DNA from: Streptomyces sp. NBC_01260
GTDB taxonomy: Bacteria; Actinomycetota; Actinomycetes; Streptomycetales; Streptomycetaceae
Direction: 5' to 3'
Assembly (NCBI RefSeq): GCF_036226405.1
Contig: NZ_CP108464.1
Span: forward strand, 4,836,001 to 4,900,000
Length of the DNA stretch: 64,000 nucleotides
The position numbers and the translations under genes are program-made. The stretch's first letter is position 1. Each line of letters opens with the position of its first letter. The notes below the pieces were generated by a model. It was not told the DNA's origin and searched no databases. It saw nothing but the letters and a program-made list of their open reading frames with translations. Below are positions 33,824-42,418 of the stretch, piece after piece.

Positions 33824-34812
33824 TCTGGCTCACCTGGCGCCAATTCCGTGTGCAGGCCCTGGCTGCCGCAGCCGCCGTGGCAGCCATCGCGATTTACTTT
33901 GTCATACTCGGCATGCAGCTTCGCAGCTCATACGACTCCGATATCGCCGGTTGCGGAGCGAAGGACAGCTGCGATACCGCCAAGAGCTTCTTTCTTGAGC
34001 AGTACGAGACTCAGCTTACCCTGGCCAGTATCGTGCTCGTCGTTGCCCCCGCCTTGATCGGGATCTTCTGGGGTGCGCCTCTGATCACCCGCGAGGTTGA
34101 GACAGGCACGCATCGCCTGGTCTGGAATCAGAGCGTGACCCGCGCGCGCTGGCTCACGGTCAAGCTCCTCTTCGTCGGCCTCGCCAGCACGGCGGTGATC
34201 GGTGTCCTGAGCATCTTGCTCACCTGGGCAGCCAGCCCGTACGACCAGGTAGAAGGCGCGAGGTTCGGCGCTCTGGCCTTTATTTCCAGGAACATCGCTC
34301 CGATCGGGTACGCGGTCTTCGCCTTCGTCCTTGCGACGGCCATCGGTCTCCTGACGCGCCGTACCATGCCGGCGATGGCCATCACTCTCGCCGTCCTCGC
34401 TGTCACCCAGGTCCTCGTTCCCTTCGTCGTCCGCCCGTACATGCAGTCCCCCGTCAAGACGACGATGGCGATGAGCAGCGATCCCACCAAGGCCCCGAGT
34501 CTCGTGCTCGCGAATGGGCAGATGAGTATCGCGGACTTCTCCATTCCTGGGGCCTGGGTGCTGGATTCCAGGGTCAAGCTGCTCAACTCGAGTGGCAAGC
34601 CGGTCACGGAGAAGATGATCAGTGACTGCCCCACGCGCACCTTCTCCGAGGAAGTGAAGTGCATGGCCGAGAAGGACCTGCACTTCAACGTGTCCTACCA
34701 GCCTGCTGATCGCTATTGGACATTCCAGTGGATCGAGCTCGTGGGCTATCTGGTACTCGCGGGTCTCCTCTCGCTCTTCTGTCTCCGGCGGATCCGTCAG
34801 CCCCTCCTCTGA
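33820..34812 (+). CDS. ABC-2 type transporter permease
   Basis: An integral membrane protein of 330 residues. Hydrophobic segments are visible near residues 11-33, 66-88, 115-138, 155-175, 185-205 and 300-323. A long soluble loop lies between the fifth and sixth. It starts inside the stop of the ATPase gene (ATGA) and is the last gene of the GntR-ABC operon; a strong hairpin at 34843-34890 follows. It forms the membrane half of the exporter or resistance pump. No substrate motif is visible. Confidence 0.87.
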   Translation: MIWLTWRQFRVQALAAAAAVAAIAIYFVILGMQLRSSYDSDIAGCGAKDSCDTAKSFFLEQYETQLTLASIVLVVAPALIGIFWGAPLITREVETGTHRLVWNQSVTRARWLTVKLLFVGLASTAVIGVLSILLTWAASPYDQVEGARFGALAFISRNIAPIGYAVFAFVLATAIGLLTRRTMPAMAITLAVLAVTQVLVPFVVRPYMQSPVKTTMAMSSDPTKAPSLVLANGQMSIADFSIPGAWVLDSRVKLLNSSGKPVTEKMISDCPTRTFSEEVKCMAEKDLHFNVSYQPADRYWTFQWIELVGYLVLAGLLSLFCLRRIRQPLL

Positions 34813-34842
34813 GGCGGTACTGCGGATGTCTTCAACGAGGCG

Positions 34843-34890
34843 GTAGCCACGTCAGCGAGTAGCCCTCCGGTTAGTCGCTGATGTGGCTAC
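34843..34890. terminator. Terminator hairpin after GntR-ABC operon
   Basis: Two 16-base arms (34843-34858 and 34875-34890) pair with one wobble around a 16-base loop, then TTGCCTTT. Confidence 0.8.
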
Positions 34891-34970
34891 TTGCCTTTGT
34901 AGCTGGTGAACGTGTCCCGGCGTGTGCGTATGCCTGCATTGTGTTCGCTTCCACGGGGGAGAGGTCTCTT

Positions 34971-35942
34971 ATGGCCCCGATCGCCATCTTCGCTCGGTTC
35001 GTACTCTGTGGTGGCGGAGTGGGCGTCGCCACCAGTGCCGCAGTGCCCCTGCTCGCAGCGCAGTTGCCCTGGGCTGTCGCGAATGCCCTGGTGACCGTCG
35101 CCGGGACACTCCTCGGCACGGAATTACATGCGCGCTTCACTTTTGGATCGGACCACCGCTGTGGGATACGCAGACATCTGCAATCCGCCGGAACAGCGGT
35201 GGCGGCGTACGCGGCCACGACCGCCGCGGTGCTCGCGATCCAACCTCTTCCCGGCTCTCTGCGGGAGCAGGCGGTGTACCTGATGGCGTCAGCCTTGGCA
35301 GGTACCGGTCGCTTCGTGGTGCTACGACTCTTCGTCTTCGCCTCCGTTGGGAACCGGGAGCCGGCTTCCGTAGGCGTACGGACCGAGTTCGTTCCGGGCG
35401 ATCTCAACGCGTCGGCGAACGCCCTGCGCTCATGTCACGCTCTGCCTCACGCCTCGCTTCACGGACCGCCGCGTCGTGTCGCGCCTTGTCGGCGGGCAGC
35501 GCGATGTCGTCCGCTCGGGCGAGACAGGACGGGGCCTCTAGCGGTGACGACTCCCTGCGGGCGTGGGAGACCCCGCGGGTGCGCGGCGGTGACCGGCTCT
35601 GCGCAGCGTCCTCTGCTTTTCGTGGGCAGGATCGATCGCGAGAAGGTCGGCCGACAGGCCGCACCGCCGTGTGATCTGATCTGGGCGACGACGCGGATCG
35701 CCGACGCCAACGAGTGCGTCGCGCTGCGGACCGGTCTGCCCGAGCCGGCAGTGATGATGTGGCCGGAACGACCCGAGTGGGACGCGCCGGACGGCCTGCA
35801 CGGGAAGACGCGTGCTTGGGGCGACCGGGCCGCAGGGGCCCCGTCGCCTGGGTCGACGACGAAGTCACTGAGCATTTTCAGAGTGGCCACCGATGGGGTG
35901 ACGGCGGCGGAGGCACAACGCACGAGGCACCCGTGCCGTTGA
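34971..35942 (+). CDS. GtrA-like membrane protein, C-terminus runs into decayed DNA
   Basis: The first about 130 residues have four hydrophobic helices and the GtrA look (ARFVLCGGGVGVATSA, then ANALVTVAGTLLG, AAYAATTAAVLAI and GRFVVLRLFVFA). GtrA proteins are small flippase-like membrane proteins of cell-surface glycan synthesis, usually 130-150 residues. The start is the ATG at 34971, preceded by GGGGGAGAGG; the earlier ATG at 34881 lies inside the terminator arm. After about base 35400 the frame loses family character and reads through a HAD-like remnant, ending inside an insertion sequence. The natural stop was probably lost by a small deletion or frameshift. It may be non-functional. Confidence 0.55.
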   Translation: MAPIAIFARFVLCGGGVGVATSAAVPLLAAQLPWAVANALVTVAGTLLGTELHARFTFGSDHRCGIRRHLQSAGTAVAAYAATTAAVLAIQPLPGSLREQAVYLMASALAGTGRFVVLRLFVFASVGNREPASVGVRTEFVPGDLNASANALRSCHALPHASLHGPPRRVAPCRRAARCRPLGRDRTGPLAVTTPCGRGRPRGCAAVTGSAQRPLLFVGRIDREKVGRQAAPPCDLIWATTRIADANECVALRTGLPEPAVMMWPERPEWDAPDGLHGKTRAWGDRAAGAPSPGSTTKSLSIFRVATDGVTAAEAQRTRHPCR

Positions 35943-36743
35943 GGGGGGTGTTCTAAGTCTCAACTTATCAGCGCGGGTGCCTCGTTGGTTTCCTATCCTG
36001 CCGCACTCGATCTGCCTCATGCGCTGGTCGAGTGGGTCACCATGCTCATCGTCACCCGCGAGGGTGACCGCCGCTGCAAGCTCCCGCCGCACCAACGCGC
36101 GCTCGTCGGTCTGGTGTACCTGCGCAAGCACGACACTCTGGCCCAGATAGCGGCCGGCTTCGGCATCTCGGTCGGCACCGCCCACGCCTACGCCACCGCG
36201 GTGATCGGCCTCCTGGCTGGCCGTGCACCCGGCCTGCTGAAGGTCCTGCGTGAGCACGAACCGGAGTACTTACTGCTCGATGGGACGCTCGCCGAGTGCG
36301 ACCGTGTGGGCGACGGCAGGGCCGACTACTCGCACAAGCACCGTCGCCACGGCGTGAAGGTGCAGGTCGTGACCGACCCGACCGGGCAGGTGCTGTGGAT
36401 CTCTCTGGCCTTGCCAGGCCGGTGCCACGTCCTGACCGTGGCCCGCACTCACCGGATCATCCGGATCTGCGAACGCCAAGGCGTCCCTGTCCTGGCCGAC
36501 CGCGCCTACCAGGGCGCCGGCCCCTGGGCCACCACCGGACGCAGACGGCCGGCCCGTCGGGCAGTTGCCCCCTACACAGCGGACGGTCAACCGGGCTCTG
36601 GCCAGGTCCCGCGCGCCCGTCGAACAAGGCATGGCACTGCTGAAGTCCTGGCGGATCTTCCGAAGATCCCGGATCAGCCCGAACCGCATGACGTCAGTCG
36701 CCAAGGCCGTCCTCACCCTGGAGAGGCAACGCTGAAAATGCTC
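35870..36743 (+). mobile_element. IS5-type insertion sequence, 874 bp
   Basis: Perfect 12-base terminal inverted repeats, GAGCATTTTCAG at 35870-35881 and its complement at 36732-36743. They are flanked by the 3-base target duplication ACT (35867-35869 and 36744-36746). The element contains one transposase gene on the plus strand, which is frameshifted. Confidence 0.85.
35985..36731 (+). pseudogene. IS transposase, frameshifted
   Basis: A DDE transposase with an N-terminal helix-turn-helix region ([20 protein letters not shown], then [10 protein letters not shown]) and catalytic-core motifs [25 protein letters not shown] and [10 protein letters not shown]. It starts at TTG 35985. The frame is lost between about 36520 and 36541. 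The expected C-terminus ([19 protein letters not shown], then [11 protein letters not shown]) continues in another frame to a TGA at 36733-36735. The element is probably immobile unless helped in trans. Confidence 0.75.
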
Positions 36744-36847
36744 ACTGACGTCGACCGGGCGTGGGTTTGGGCATCACCACGGACCGGCCCTGCTCCACCG
36801 CGTGGACCCCGGCTGTGACCGGTCACGACTCTCCCACTTCAGCCCGT

Positions 36848-37014
36848 GTGAACTGGTCATCACCAGCAACCGGGCGCCCAGCGGTATCCGCTCTTCCCCG
36901 ATCCCGTCGTCGCCGAGTTGCTACTGGACCGGCTGAGCAACACCAGCCACCAGGTCATCATGAACGGCTTGAGCTACCGCCCCAACAAACGTCCCAAGAA
37001 TCGAACGAATTAAC
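36848..37014 (+). pseudogene. IstB-like ATPase C-terminal fragment (IS21 family)
   Basis: The reading PLFPDPVVAELLLDRL, then HQVIMNGLSYRPNKRP, ending at TAA 37012-37014, matches the C-terminal end of IS21 helper proteins. A preceding LVITSNRAPS lies in a neighbouring frame, so there is also a frameshift. Only about 55 codons remain. Confidence 0.65.
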
Positions 37015-37046
37015 TTGAACCCAAGAAGAAGTAGCCGCAGCCACCT

Positions 37047-37080
37047 CCAGGGCTGAGGACTTGCGCGACCTCGGCCCTGG
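37047..37080. terminator. Hairpin downstream of ABC exporter
   Basis: Arms CCAGGGCTGAGG (37047-37058) and CCTCGGCCCTGG (37069-37080) pair with one wobble around a 10-base loop. It lies 130 bases past the 3' end of the minus-strand exporter gene. Confidence 0.55.
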
Positions 37081-37211
37081 GGAAGCGCCTTCGTTCACAC
37101 TCCGGCCAAGGCCCTACCGCAGGGGACCTCGCTGCTCTGAGCAAAGTGACTTCGTGGCCATGGATACGCACGGTGCTTCTCTCAAGCCATCGCAAGTGCC
37201 GCACCGTTCGC

Positions 37212-39173
37212 TCAATCCAATGTGGCTGTCTGCGCAATCGGTGCACCAGAAGGCAATTCCGGTGCCTGGTGGGCAAACTGGGTGTTGTAAAGGTCGGCGT
37301 AGAGACCGCCCATCGCCAGCAGTTCATCGTGCGTTCCACTTTCACGGATCCGTCCGGAGGCGACGACCAGGATGAGATCGGCCTCGCGGATGGTGGAAAG
37401 CCGGTGCGCGATCACCAGCGAGGTACGGCCGGCGAGCGCGGTCTTGAGCGCGTGTTGGATGGCCGCTTCCGACTCGGAGTCCAGGTGGGCGGTCGCCTCG
37501 TCGAGGACGACGATCGGCGGTGCCTTGAGCAGCAGCCGCGCCAAAGCAATCCGTTGCTTCTCTCCGCCCGAGAGACGATAGCCGCGGTCACCTACCATCG
37601 TGTCCAGGCCATCGGGGAGAGCTTGGACTGTGTCCCAGATCAGGGCTGCTTTGCAGGCCCGGATCAGGTCTTCCTCACCAGCATCCGGCCGGGCGTACGA
37701 GAGGTTGAAGCGGAGCGAGTCGTGGAACAGATGCGCGTCCTGTGTGACCACGCCGACGGTGTCGCGCAGAGACTGCAGCGTCAGGTCCCGAATGTCGTGG
37801 CCGCCAATGCGCACGGCCCCCGAAGTCGGGTCGTACAGACGCGGTACCAGGTGAGTGATCGTTGTCTTGCCGGCGCCTGAGGGGCCGACCAGCGCGGTGA
37901 GCTTCCCGGCCGGGGCACGGAAGGTCAGCTCCTCAAGGGTCAACACGCTACTCGCGTTCTCCGGCTTGCGCATCGCGACCGACTCCAGTGAGGCGAGGGA
38001 GACCTCGTCGGCGCCTGGATACCTGAAGGAAACTTCGTCGAACTCGATGTCCGGTGCGCTTGAACGCTCGCCACCGAGCTCATCGACTGGGGCCGGGTCT
38101 GTCAGCTCCTGGGCGTCCGGCCGCTCAGCGATGAGCGGCTTTAGGTCGAGCACTTCGAAGACCCGCTCAAAACTCACCAGGGCTATCAGCGCGGTGGTGT
38201 GCATGCTCGACAGCTGGTTGATGGGCCCGTACAGCCGGAGGAGGAGCGCAACCATCGCTACCAGCGTGCCGATTTCGACCGTGCCGTTGATCGTGAGGGC
38301 TCCGCCCAGGCCGTAGACGAGAGCCGTGGTGACGGAGGTGAGCACGGTGACGATGATGAACAGCAGACGGCCCCAGACGACCCCCTTGGCGGCGACGTCG
38401 CGAACCTGGCCCGCCTTGCCGGCGAACAGCTCTGACTCTTCTAGCGTACGGCCGTAGAGTTTGACGAGCATCGCCCCGGAGATGTTGAAGCGCTCGTTCA
38501 TCATCGAGCTCATCTCCGCGTCCAACTGCATGGATCGTTTGGCGATCCCCTTCAGCTTGCGTGCGATCAGCCGCGCGGGAATCAGGAAGAGCGGGATCAT
38601 CACCATGGCGGCGGCGGTGATCTGCCAGGACAGGTAGAACATCGCCCCAAGAGTGAGCACCAGGGTCAAGACGGTCGAGACCGCCTGCGACAGCAATGTG
38701 GTGACAGCCTGTCGGGCCCCGATCACGTCGGTGTTGAGTCTGCTGATCAGCGCGCCGGTCTGCGCTCGCGTGAAGAATGCCAGCGGCTGTGCCTGTACGT
38801 GCGTGAACACCTTGGTGCGCAGCTCGAAGACGAGCCCCTCACCCACCCGCCCCGAGCACCAGCTCTGGACGAAGATGGCCGCCGCGTCCACGAGGGCCAG
38901 ACCGGTCAGCCCCAGACAGAGCCACACCACGACTGCGAGGTGCCCGGGCAGGATGCCGTCATCAATGATTTTCTTGAGGATCAATGGGCCCGCGGCCGCG
39001 ATGCCCGCGCTGATGACGGTGGTCACCAGCAGCAGGGCGACCTGCCTGCGGAACGGCCGCGCATAGGGCAGGATCCGGCGCACAGTACTCGCCTTGACCC
39101 GAGCACCCTTGATGGCGTCTTCACCTCGCCGCACGCCTGCCGGGCCCAATTGTGGACCGCCAAGAAGGGTCAC
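37212..39173 (-). CDS. ABC exporter, fused transmembrane and ATPase domains
   Basis: A 653-residue half-transporter that should homodimerise in the membrane. Residues about 35-320 form the exporter-type transmembrane domain with six helices. The nucleotide-binding domain follows, with Walker A GPSGAGKTT, the signature YRLSGGEKQRIALAR, Walker B PIVVLDEATAHLD and the switch His in VIAHRLSTIR. This is the type of single-gene exporter found in many glycopeptide and lipopeptide clusters. It is encoded 88 bases downstream of the alpha/beta hydrolase on the same strand and is probably co-transcribed with it. Export of the finished peptide is the natural inference. Confidence 0.93.
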   Translation of the reverse strand: MTLLGGPQLGPAGVRRGEDAIKGARVKASTVRRILPYARPFRRQVALLLVTTVISAGIAAAGPLILKKIIDDGILPGHLAVVVWLCLGLTGLALVDAAAIFVQSWCSGRVGEGLVFELRTKVFTHVQAQPLAFFTRAQTGALISRLNTDVIGARQAVTTLLSQAVSTVLTLVLTLGAMFYLSWQITAAAMVMIPLFLIPARLIARKLKGIAKRSMQLDAEMSSMMNERFNISGAMLVKLYGRTLEESELFAGKAGQVRDVAAKGVVWGRLLFIIVTVLTSVTTALVYGLGGALTINGTVEIGTLVAMVALLLRLYGPINQLSSMHTTALIALVSFERVFEVLDLKPLIAERPDAQELTDPAPVDELGGERSSAPDIEFDEVSFRYPGADEVSLASLESVAMRKPENASSVLTLEELTFRAPAGKLTALVGPSGAGKTTITHLVPRLYDPTSGAVRIGGHDIRDLTLQSLRDTVGVVTQDAHLFHDSLRFNLSYARPDAGEEDLIRACKAALIWDTVQALPDGLDTMVGDRGYRLSGGEKQRIALARLLLKAPPIVVLDEATAHLDSESEAAIQHALKTALAGRTSLVIAHRLSTIREADLILVVASGRIRESGTHDELLAMGGLYADLYNTQFAHQAPELPSGAPIAQTATLD

Positions 39174-39261
39174 GGAAACCTGCCTCGCTCTCTTGCTTTC
39201 CTCTTGTGCGCGGTGAGATGTGGCCAGTTGAGGCTCGATGAGGGATGGGAGCGTCCCTCAG

Positions 39262-40065
39262 TCAGTACTTGTCGAGGAATTCGATGATGGCCGTATTGAC
39301 CTCGTCTGGGCGCTCTAAGTATCCGAGGTGGCCGCAGTCGGCAATCTCTATGAGGTCGCAGTTCGGAATCGCATCAGCAACCTCGGTGACGAGATGCGGA
39401 GGACAGACGAGATCGTCGGTGAAAGCTATGGCGCGGCACGGGACGCTGATTTTCCGTAGGGCCGCACGATGGTCCTTGGAATGGTCGATGGCCGCAGCTT
39501 GACCTGCAGCGGGCTCTCCGCCATCGGACAGCTCGAAGATGTCCAGCCACGTGGAGACAGAGCTGTCGTCGTTGAGAGTTGCGGGGGAGAGCATTTCGAT
39601 CGCTTTCTTGGCGGCCGCGTATTTAGGCGGCAACTGGATGCCGCTGCCCCTCAGCGCGCGGTCCGCCGCCGACTGCGCGCGCCGAATGGCATCAGAGCGT
39701 GCTCTGCTCGCCAAGAGAACTGCAGAGCGGACGAGTTGCGGCCAGCCGCGTGCCAACTCCTGGGCGATCATGGATCCCAGCGACGTCCCGACGATGTGGC
39801 ACGGGCCGAGATCCAGGGCCTCGATCAGCCCGCGGGTGTCGGCGACCATGTCGTCGAGCGAGTAGTCACCGTCGGGAGCGTCCGAGGGGGCAATGCCGCG
39901 GTTGTCAAAGGTGACCGTCTCGTATCCGGCCCGGTTGAGCGCGGGTGTCTGGTGCATGGTCCAGACTCGGCCGGCAGCCGACGAGCCCATGATCAACATG
40001 ACGGGCTCTCCATGCCCTGAGCGCTGGTAGGAGAGCCGGATGCCGTTGGTGTTCACGAAGGGCAT
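39262..40065 (-). CDS. Alpha/beta hydrolase
   Basis: A 267-residue alpha/beta hydrolase-fold protein. The oxyanion region is LIMGSSAAG; the nucleophile elbow is GTSLG, with Ser95. A candidate acid is in AFTDDLVCPP and the catalytic His is in CGHLGYLERP near the C-terminus. The start is placed at the ATG 40065, where the family-like sequence begins; an in-frame ATG at 40170 would add 35 residues of low-complexity character. It is the first gene of a minus-strand pair with the ABC exporter and is divergent from the hydroxylase gene across a StrR-type operator. Ester or thioester editing, or precursor or product hydrolysis, is possible; the substrate is unknown. Confidence 0.85.
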   Translation of the reverse strand: MPFVNTNGIRLSYQRSGHGEPVMLIMGSSAAGRVWTMHQTPALNRAGYETVTFDNRGIAPSDAPDGDYSLDDMVADTRGLIEALDLGPCHIVGTSLGSMIAQELARGWPQLVRSAVLLASRARSDAIRRAQSAADRALRGSGIQLPPKYAAAKKAIEMLSPATLNDDSSVSTWLDIFELSDGGEPAAGQAAAIDHSKDHRAALRKISVPCRAIAFTDDLVCPPHLVTEVADAIPNCDLIEIADCGHLGYLERPDEVNTAIIEFLDKY

Positions 40066-40703
40066 GGGCGACCAGTTCTCGTGGTGGGCAAGGCACTCTC
40101 CTCGTCGTAGGGCGGGGAGTCTCGGGTGGTCTGCGCTCGCGGTGTCCGCTGACGCCATGGCAGGCGCCAACTGAATCTGCCCGCGCGTGGCGCGCGTCCG
40201 AACTCTCGCTCACACGGCTCGTTCTGGCACCCGGACTCAGCATGCAGCACGTCACCTTGGCACTGCTCCGCCGTGTGGATCAATCCCGATCAGGTGCGGT
40301 CACTCCTACACCCTCGCATTCGTTCAACTGCGTCCTGAAGCAGGGATGGCAGGACTTGACGGCATGGGGGACGGAGCCTGGGAGAAGCTCGACGAGAGCA
40401 ATGCTGTTTAACTGACGTGACAGCGCAGTTGAACAGGCGCACTGAGTTGTCCGGGGTGACACCGGCGGCCACGCGTTCAACCGGTGTTGGGGCTGTTGAG
40501 CATTGTTCGTTCGAGTGCGCCCGAGTCATCCTGTTGGAGGGCAACACCCCATCGGTGCCGTGAACTTCAGGCCATTTTTCCCTGATGGTGTCGATTCAAG
40601 TTCCCAATGAACTGTGGCCCGAATAGTGAGCCACGGGGAATCGGCCTGCCCGCGTTCCGGGTAAGCCGATGCTTTTGTCTTTCTCCTGGAGGTAGGGGTA
40701 CAG
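40066..40703. promoter_or_regulatory. Divergent control region, hydrolase/hydroxylase
   Basis: A gene-free stretch between two divergent transcription units. It holds the StrR-type site at 40406-40434 and, about 100 bases before it (40325-40335), a lone half-site-like GTTCAACTGCG that is the exact reverse complement of the bases around the second arm. No ORF with coding character was seen. A GGAGGTAGGGG (40688-40698) serves the hydroxylase start. Confidence 0.7.
40406..40434. promoter_or_regulatory. StrR-type operator
   Basis: GTTTAACTG, exactly 11 bases, then CAGTTGAAC. The known StrR/Bbr/Tei15-type site is GTTCGACTG-N11-CAGTCGAAC. The spacing is exact, and 7 of 9 and 8 of 9 positions match in the two arms. 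It lies 270 bases upstream of the hydroxylase gene and about 340 upstream of the hydrolase gene. The likely binding protein is encoded at 57590-58648. Confidence 0.75.
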
Positions 40704-42287
40704 ATGACTGACCAGCCGCTGTTCCTGCGGTCGAAGGTTATTGCCGAGCCGCTGGTGGACAGGTTCTTCGCCTGGCCATACACGATGGCGCCGGTGCAAG
40801 CGGCAATGAACCTCGCATTCCTTCAAGTGCCGCTCCTCGAGTCATATCTGCAGTCTCCGCAGGTGCATATCGCTGCGAGCAACAACCCGGAGCTGCGCGG
40901 CGGCTACTTCATCAATATCCCGGAGGAGCGCGCCGACGAGGTACGCGACCTGCTCGCCGCGATCAAGCGGGACAGGGCGGGCATCCTGCAGTTCGCCGAG
41001 GCGATCGCCGCCGGCCAGGAGCTGCTGCGAGCCAACGCGACCGGGTTCGACCTGACCCCCCTGTATCCGAAGCTCCCGCCGGAGCTGGGAGGCCTGGTCG
41101 AGCTGGCCTACGACACCGACAACCAGGCGCAGATGCGCTTCATGGAGCCGATCGTCTACACCAGCGACTACTACCAGGAGTCGCGTCAGTCGGTCCAGCT
41201 GTCGTTCGAGACGGGGATCGAGCGCCCGTTCGTCCTGAGTACGCCTCGGCTGCCTTCGCCGGACGTGCTGGAGCTGGACCTCCCGTTCCGGCACGCCGGA
41301 CTAGAGGAGCTGTTCAAGTCCCGTGTGCACCCCACCACTCTGGGGCATTTGCGTGACGAGCTTGGTCTGAACGACGCCCAGGCGGGACAGCTGTCCGGGA
41401 TGCTGAGCCCTGAGCCCAGTCTCGCGGAGGACCGGCACATCGAGGGCGGCGGGCGCATCCGCTACTTCGGGCACGCCTGTCTGGTTCTGCAGACACCGCA
41501 GGCCGCCATCGTGACCGACCCGTTCATCAGCGCCGACAGCTCTGCCGGTGACCGCTACACCCTCGATGACCTGCCTGACTTCATCGACCTGGTGGTGATC
41601 ACCCACGGGCACCAGGACCACATCGTCCTAGAGACCCTGCTGCAGCTGCGCGGCCGCATTGGAGCGATCGTGGTGCCGCGTTCCTCGCGGGGTAATCTCG
41701 CCGACCCGTCGATGGCGCTGATGCTCAAGCACCAGGGCTTCCCGGTGATCGAGGTCGACGACTTCGACGAGGTGGAGTTCCCCGGTGGCAAGATCACCGC
41801 GACACCGTTCCTGGGTGAGCACTGCGACCTGGACATTCGCGCCAAGTCGACGTACTGGGCCGAACTCGCCGGCAAGAAGATCTTCATCGGAGCCGACTCC
41901 TCCGGCATCGACCCGCAGCTCTACCGCTACATCAAGCAGCACCTAGGCACCGCGGACATGGCCTTCCTCGGCATGGAGTGCGACGGCGCGCCGCTGACCT
42001 GGCTCTACCAGGCTCTGCTGACCATTCCGATCACGAAGAAGATGAGCAACTCCCGCAAGCTCTCGGGGTCAAATGCCGAGCAGGCCGCCGCGATCATGAC
42101 TGAGCTGGGCGCCAACGAGGCGTATGTGTACGCCATGGGTGAGGAGCCCTGGCTCGGCCACGTCATGGCCACGACGTACACCGAGGACACGTACCAGATC
42201 AAGCAGATCGATGAGTTCATGACTTGGTGCAAGGACCGCGGCATCAAGGCCGGCCACCTCTACGGCCAGCAGGAATGGCGCTGGTAG
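40704..42287 (+). CDS. CmlA-type diiron beta-hydroxylase
   Basis: A 527-residue protein with the length and layout of CmlA, the non-haem diiron oxygenase that beta-hydroxylates a carrier-bound amino acid in chloramphenicol biosynthesis. The N-terminal about 245 residues are the CmlA-specific domain. A metallo-beta-lactamase fold follows, with His301-x-His303-x-Asp305-His306, then Glu372 and Asp398 at the positions of the CmlA iron ligands (from memory). Homologues act on Asn, Asp, Tyr or Phe bound to NRPS carriers (Ramo10 in ramoplanin, for example). Here Asn6 or one of the Asp residues is a reasonable target; this is inference. It is the first gene of the tailoring and precursor operon. Confidence 0.88.
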   Translation: MTDQPLFLRSKVIAEPLVDRFFAWPYTMAPVQAAMNLAFLQVPLLESYLQSPQVHIAASNNPELRGGYFINIPEERADEVRDLLAAIKRDRAGILQFAEAIAAGQELLRANATGFDLTPLYPKLPPELGGLVELAYDTDNQAQMRFMEPIVYTSDYYQESRQSVQLSFETGIERPFVLSTPRLPSPDVLELDLPFRHAGLEELFKSRVHPTTLGHLRDELGLNDAQAGQLSGMLSPEPSLAEDRHIEGGGRIRYFGHACLVLQTPQAAIVTDPFISADSSAGDRYTLDDLPDFIDLVVITHGHQDHIVLETLLQLRGRIGAIVVPRSSRGNLADPSMALMLKHQGFPVIEVDDFDEVEFPGGKITATPFLGEHCDLDIRAKSTYWAELAGKKIFIGADSSGIDPQLYRYIKQHLGTADMAFLGMECDGAPLTWLYQALLTIPITKKMSNSRKLSGSNAEQAAAIMTELGANEAYVYAMGEEPWLGHVMATTYTEDTYQIKQIDEFMTWCKDRGIKAGHLYGQQEWRW

Positions 42288-42418
42288 CCACTCCCCGTTG
42301 TCATCGAGAGGCGGGACATCCAAAACGCAGCGCGCGTCAAGCGGACGTCCCGCCTCGGGCGGTGTCTGACAAGAACCGACCATCTTCCTTAGCCCTGGCC
42401 CTTCAGGAGGAACCCCCA

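Larger units (their letters stand above)
35610..36830 (+). pseudogene. HAD-domain gene remnant split by an insertion sequence
   Basis: The left part reads LIWATTRIADANE, then LPEPAVMMWP, and in another frame GPVAWVDDEVT. The right part, after the insertion, continues as [11 protein letters not shown] and LLHRVDPG. Together these match the C-terminal half of HAD-fold proteins with LVWATTW, FAWVDDE and TDADRAW-type motifs (from memory of that family). The two halves join seamlessly if the element at 35870-36743 and one copy of its 3-base target duplication are removed. There are also at least one frameshift and a missing N-terminus, so the gene was already dead or has decayed since. Confidence 0.6.

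Noticed and set aside
34881..34970. Earlier ATG for the GtrA-like gene
   Set aside because: It lies inside the terminator arm of the preceding operon and has no ribosome binding site; the ATG at 34971 has one.
40066..40170. N-terminal extension of the alpha/beta hydrolase to ATG 40170
   Set aside because: The extra 35 residues are low in family character. The hydrolase fold begins at ATG 40065.
40325..40335. Second StrR site upstream of the first
   Set aside because: Only one arm (GTTCAACTG) is present; the bases 11 positions further do not match the second arm. Kept only as a possible half-site.
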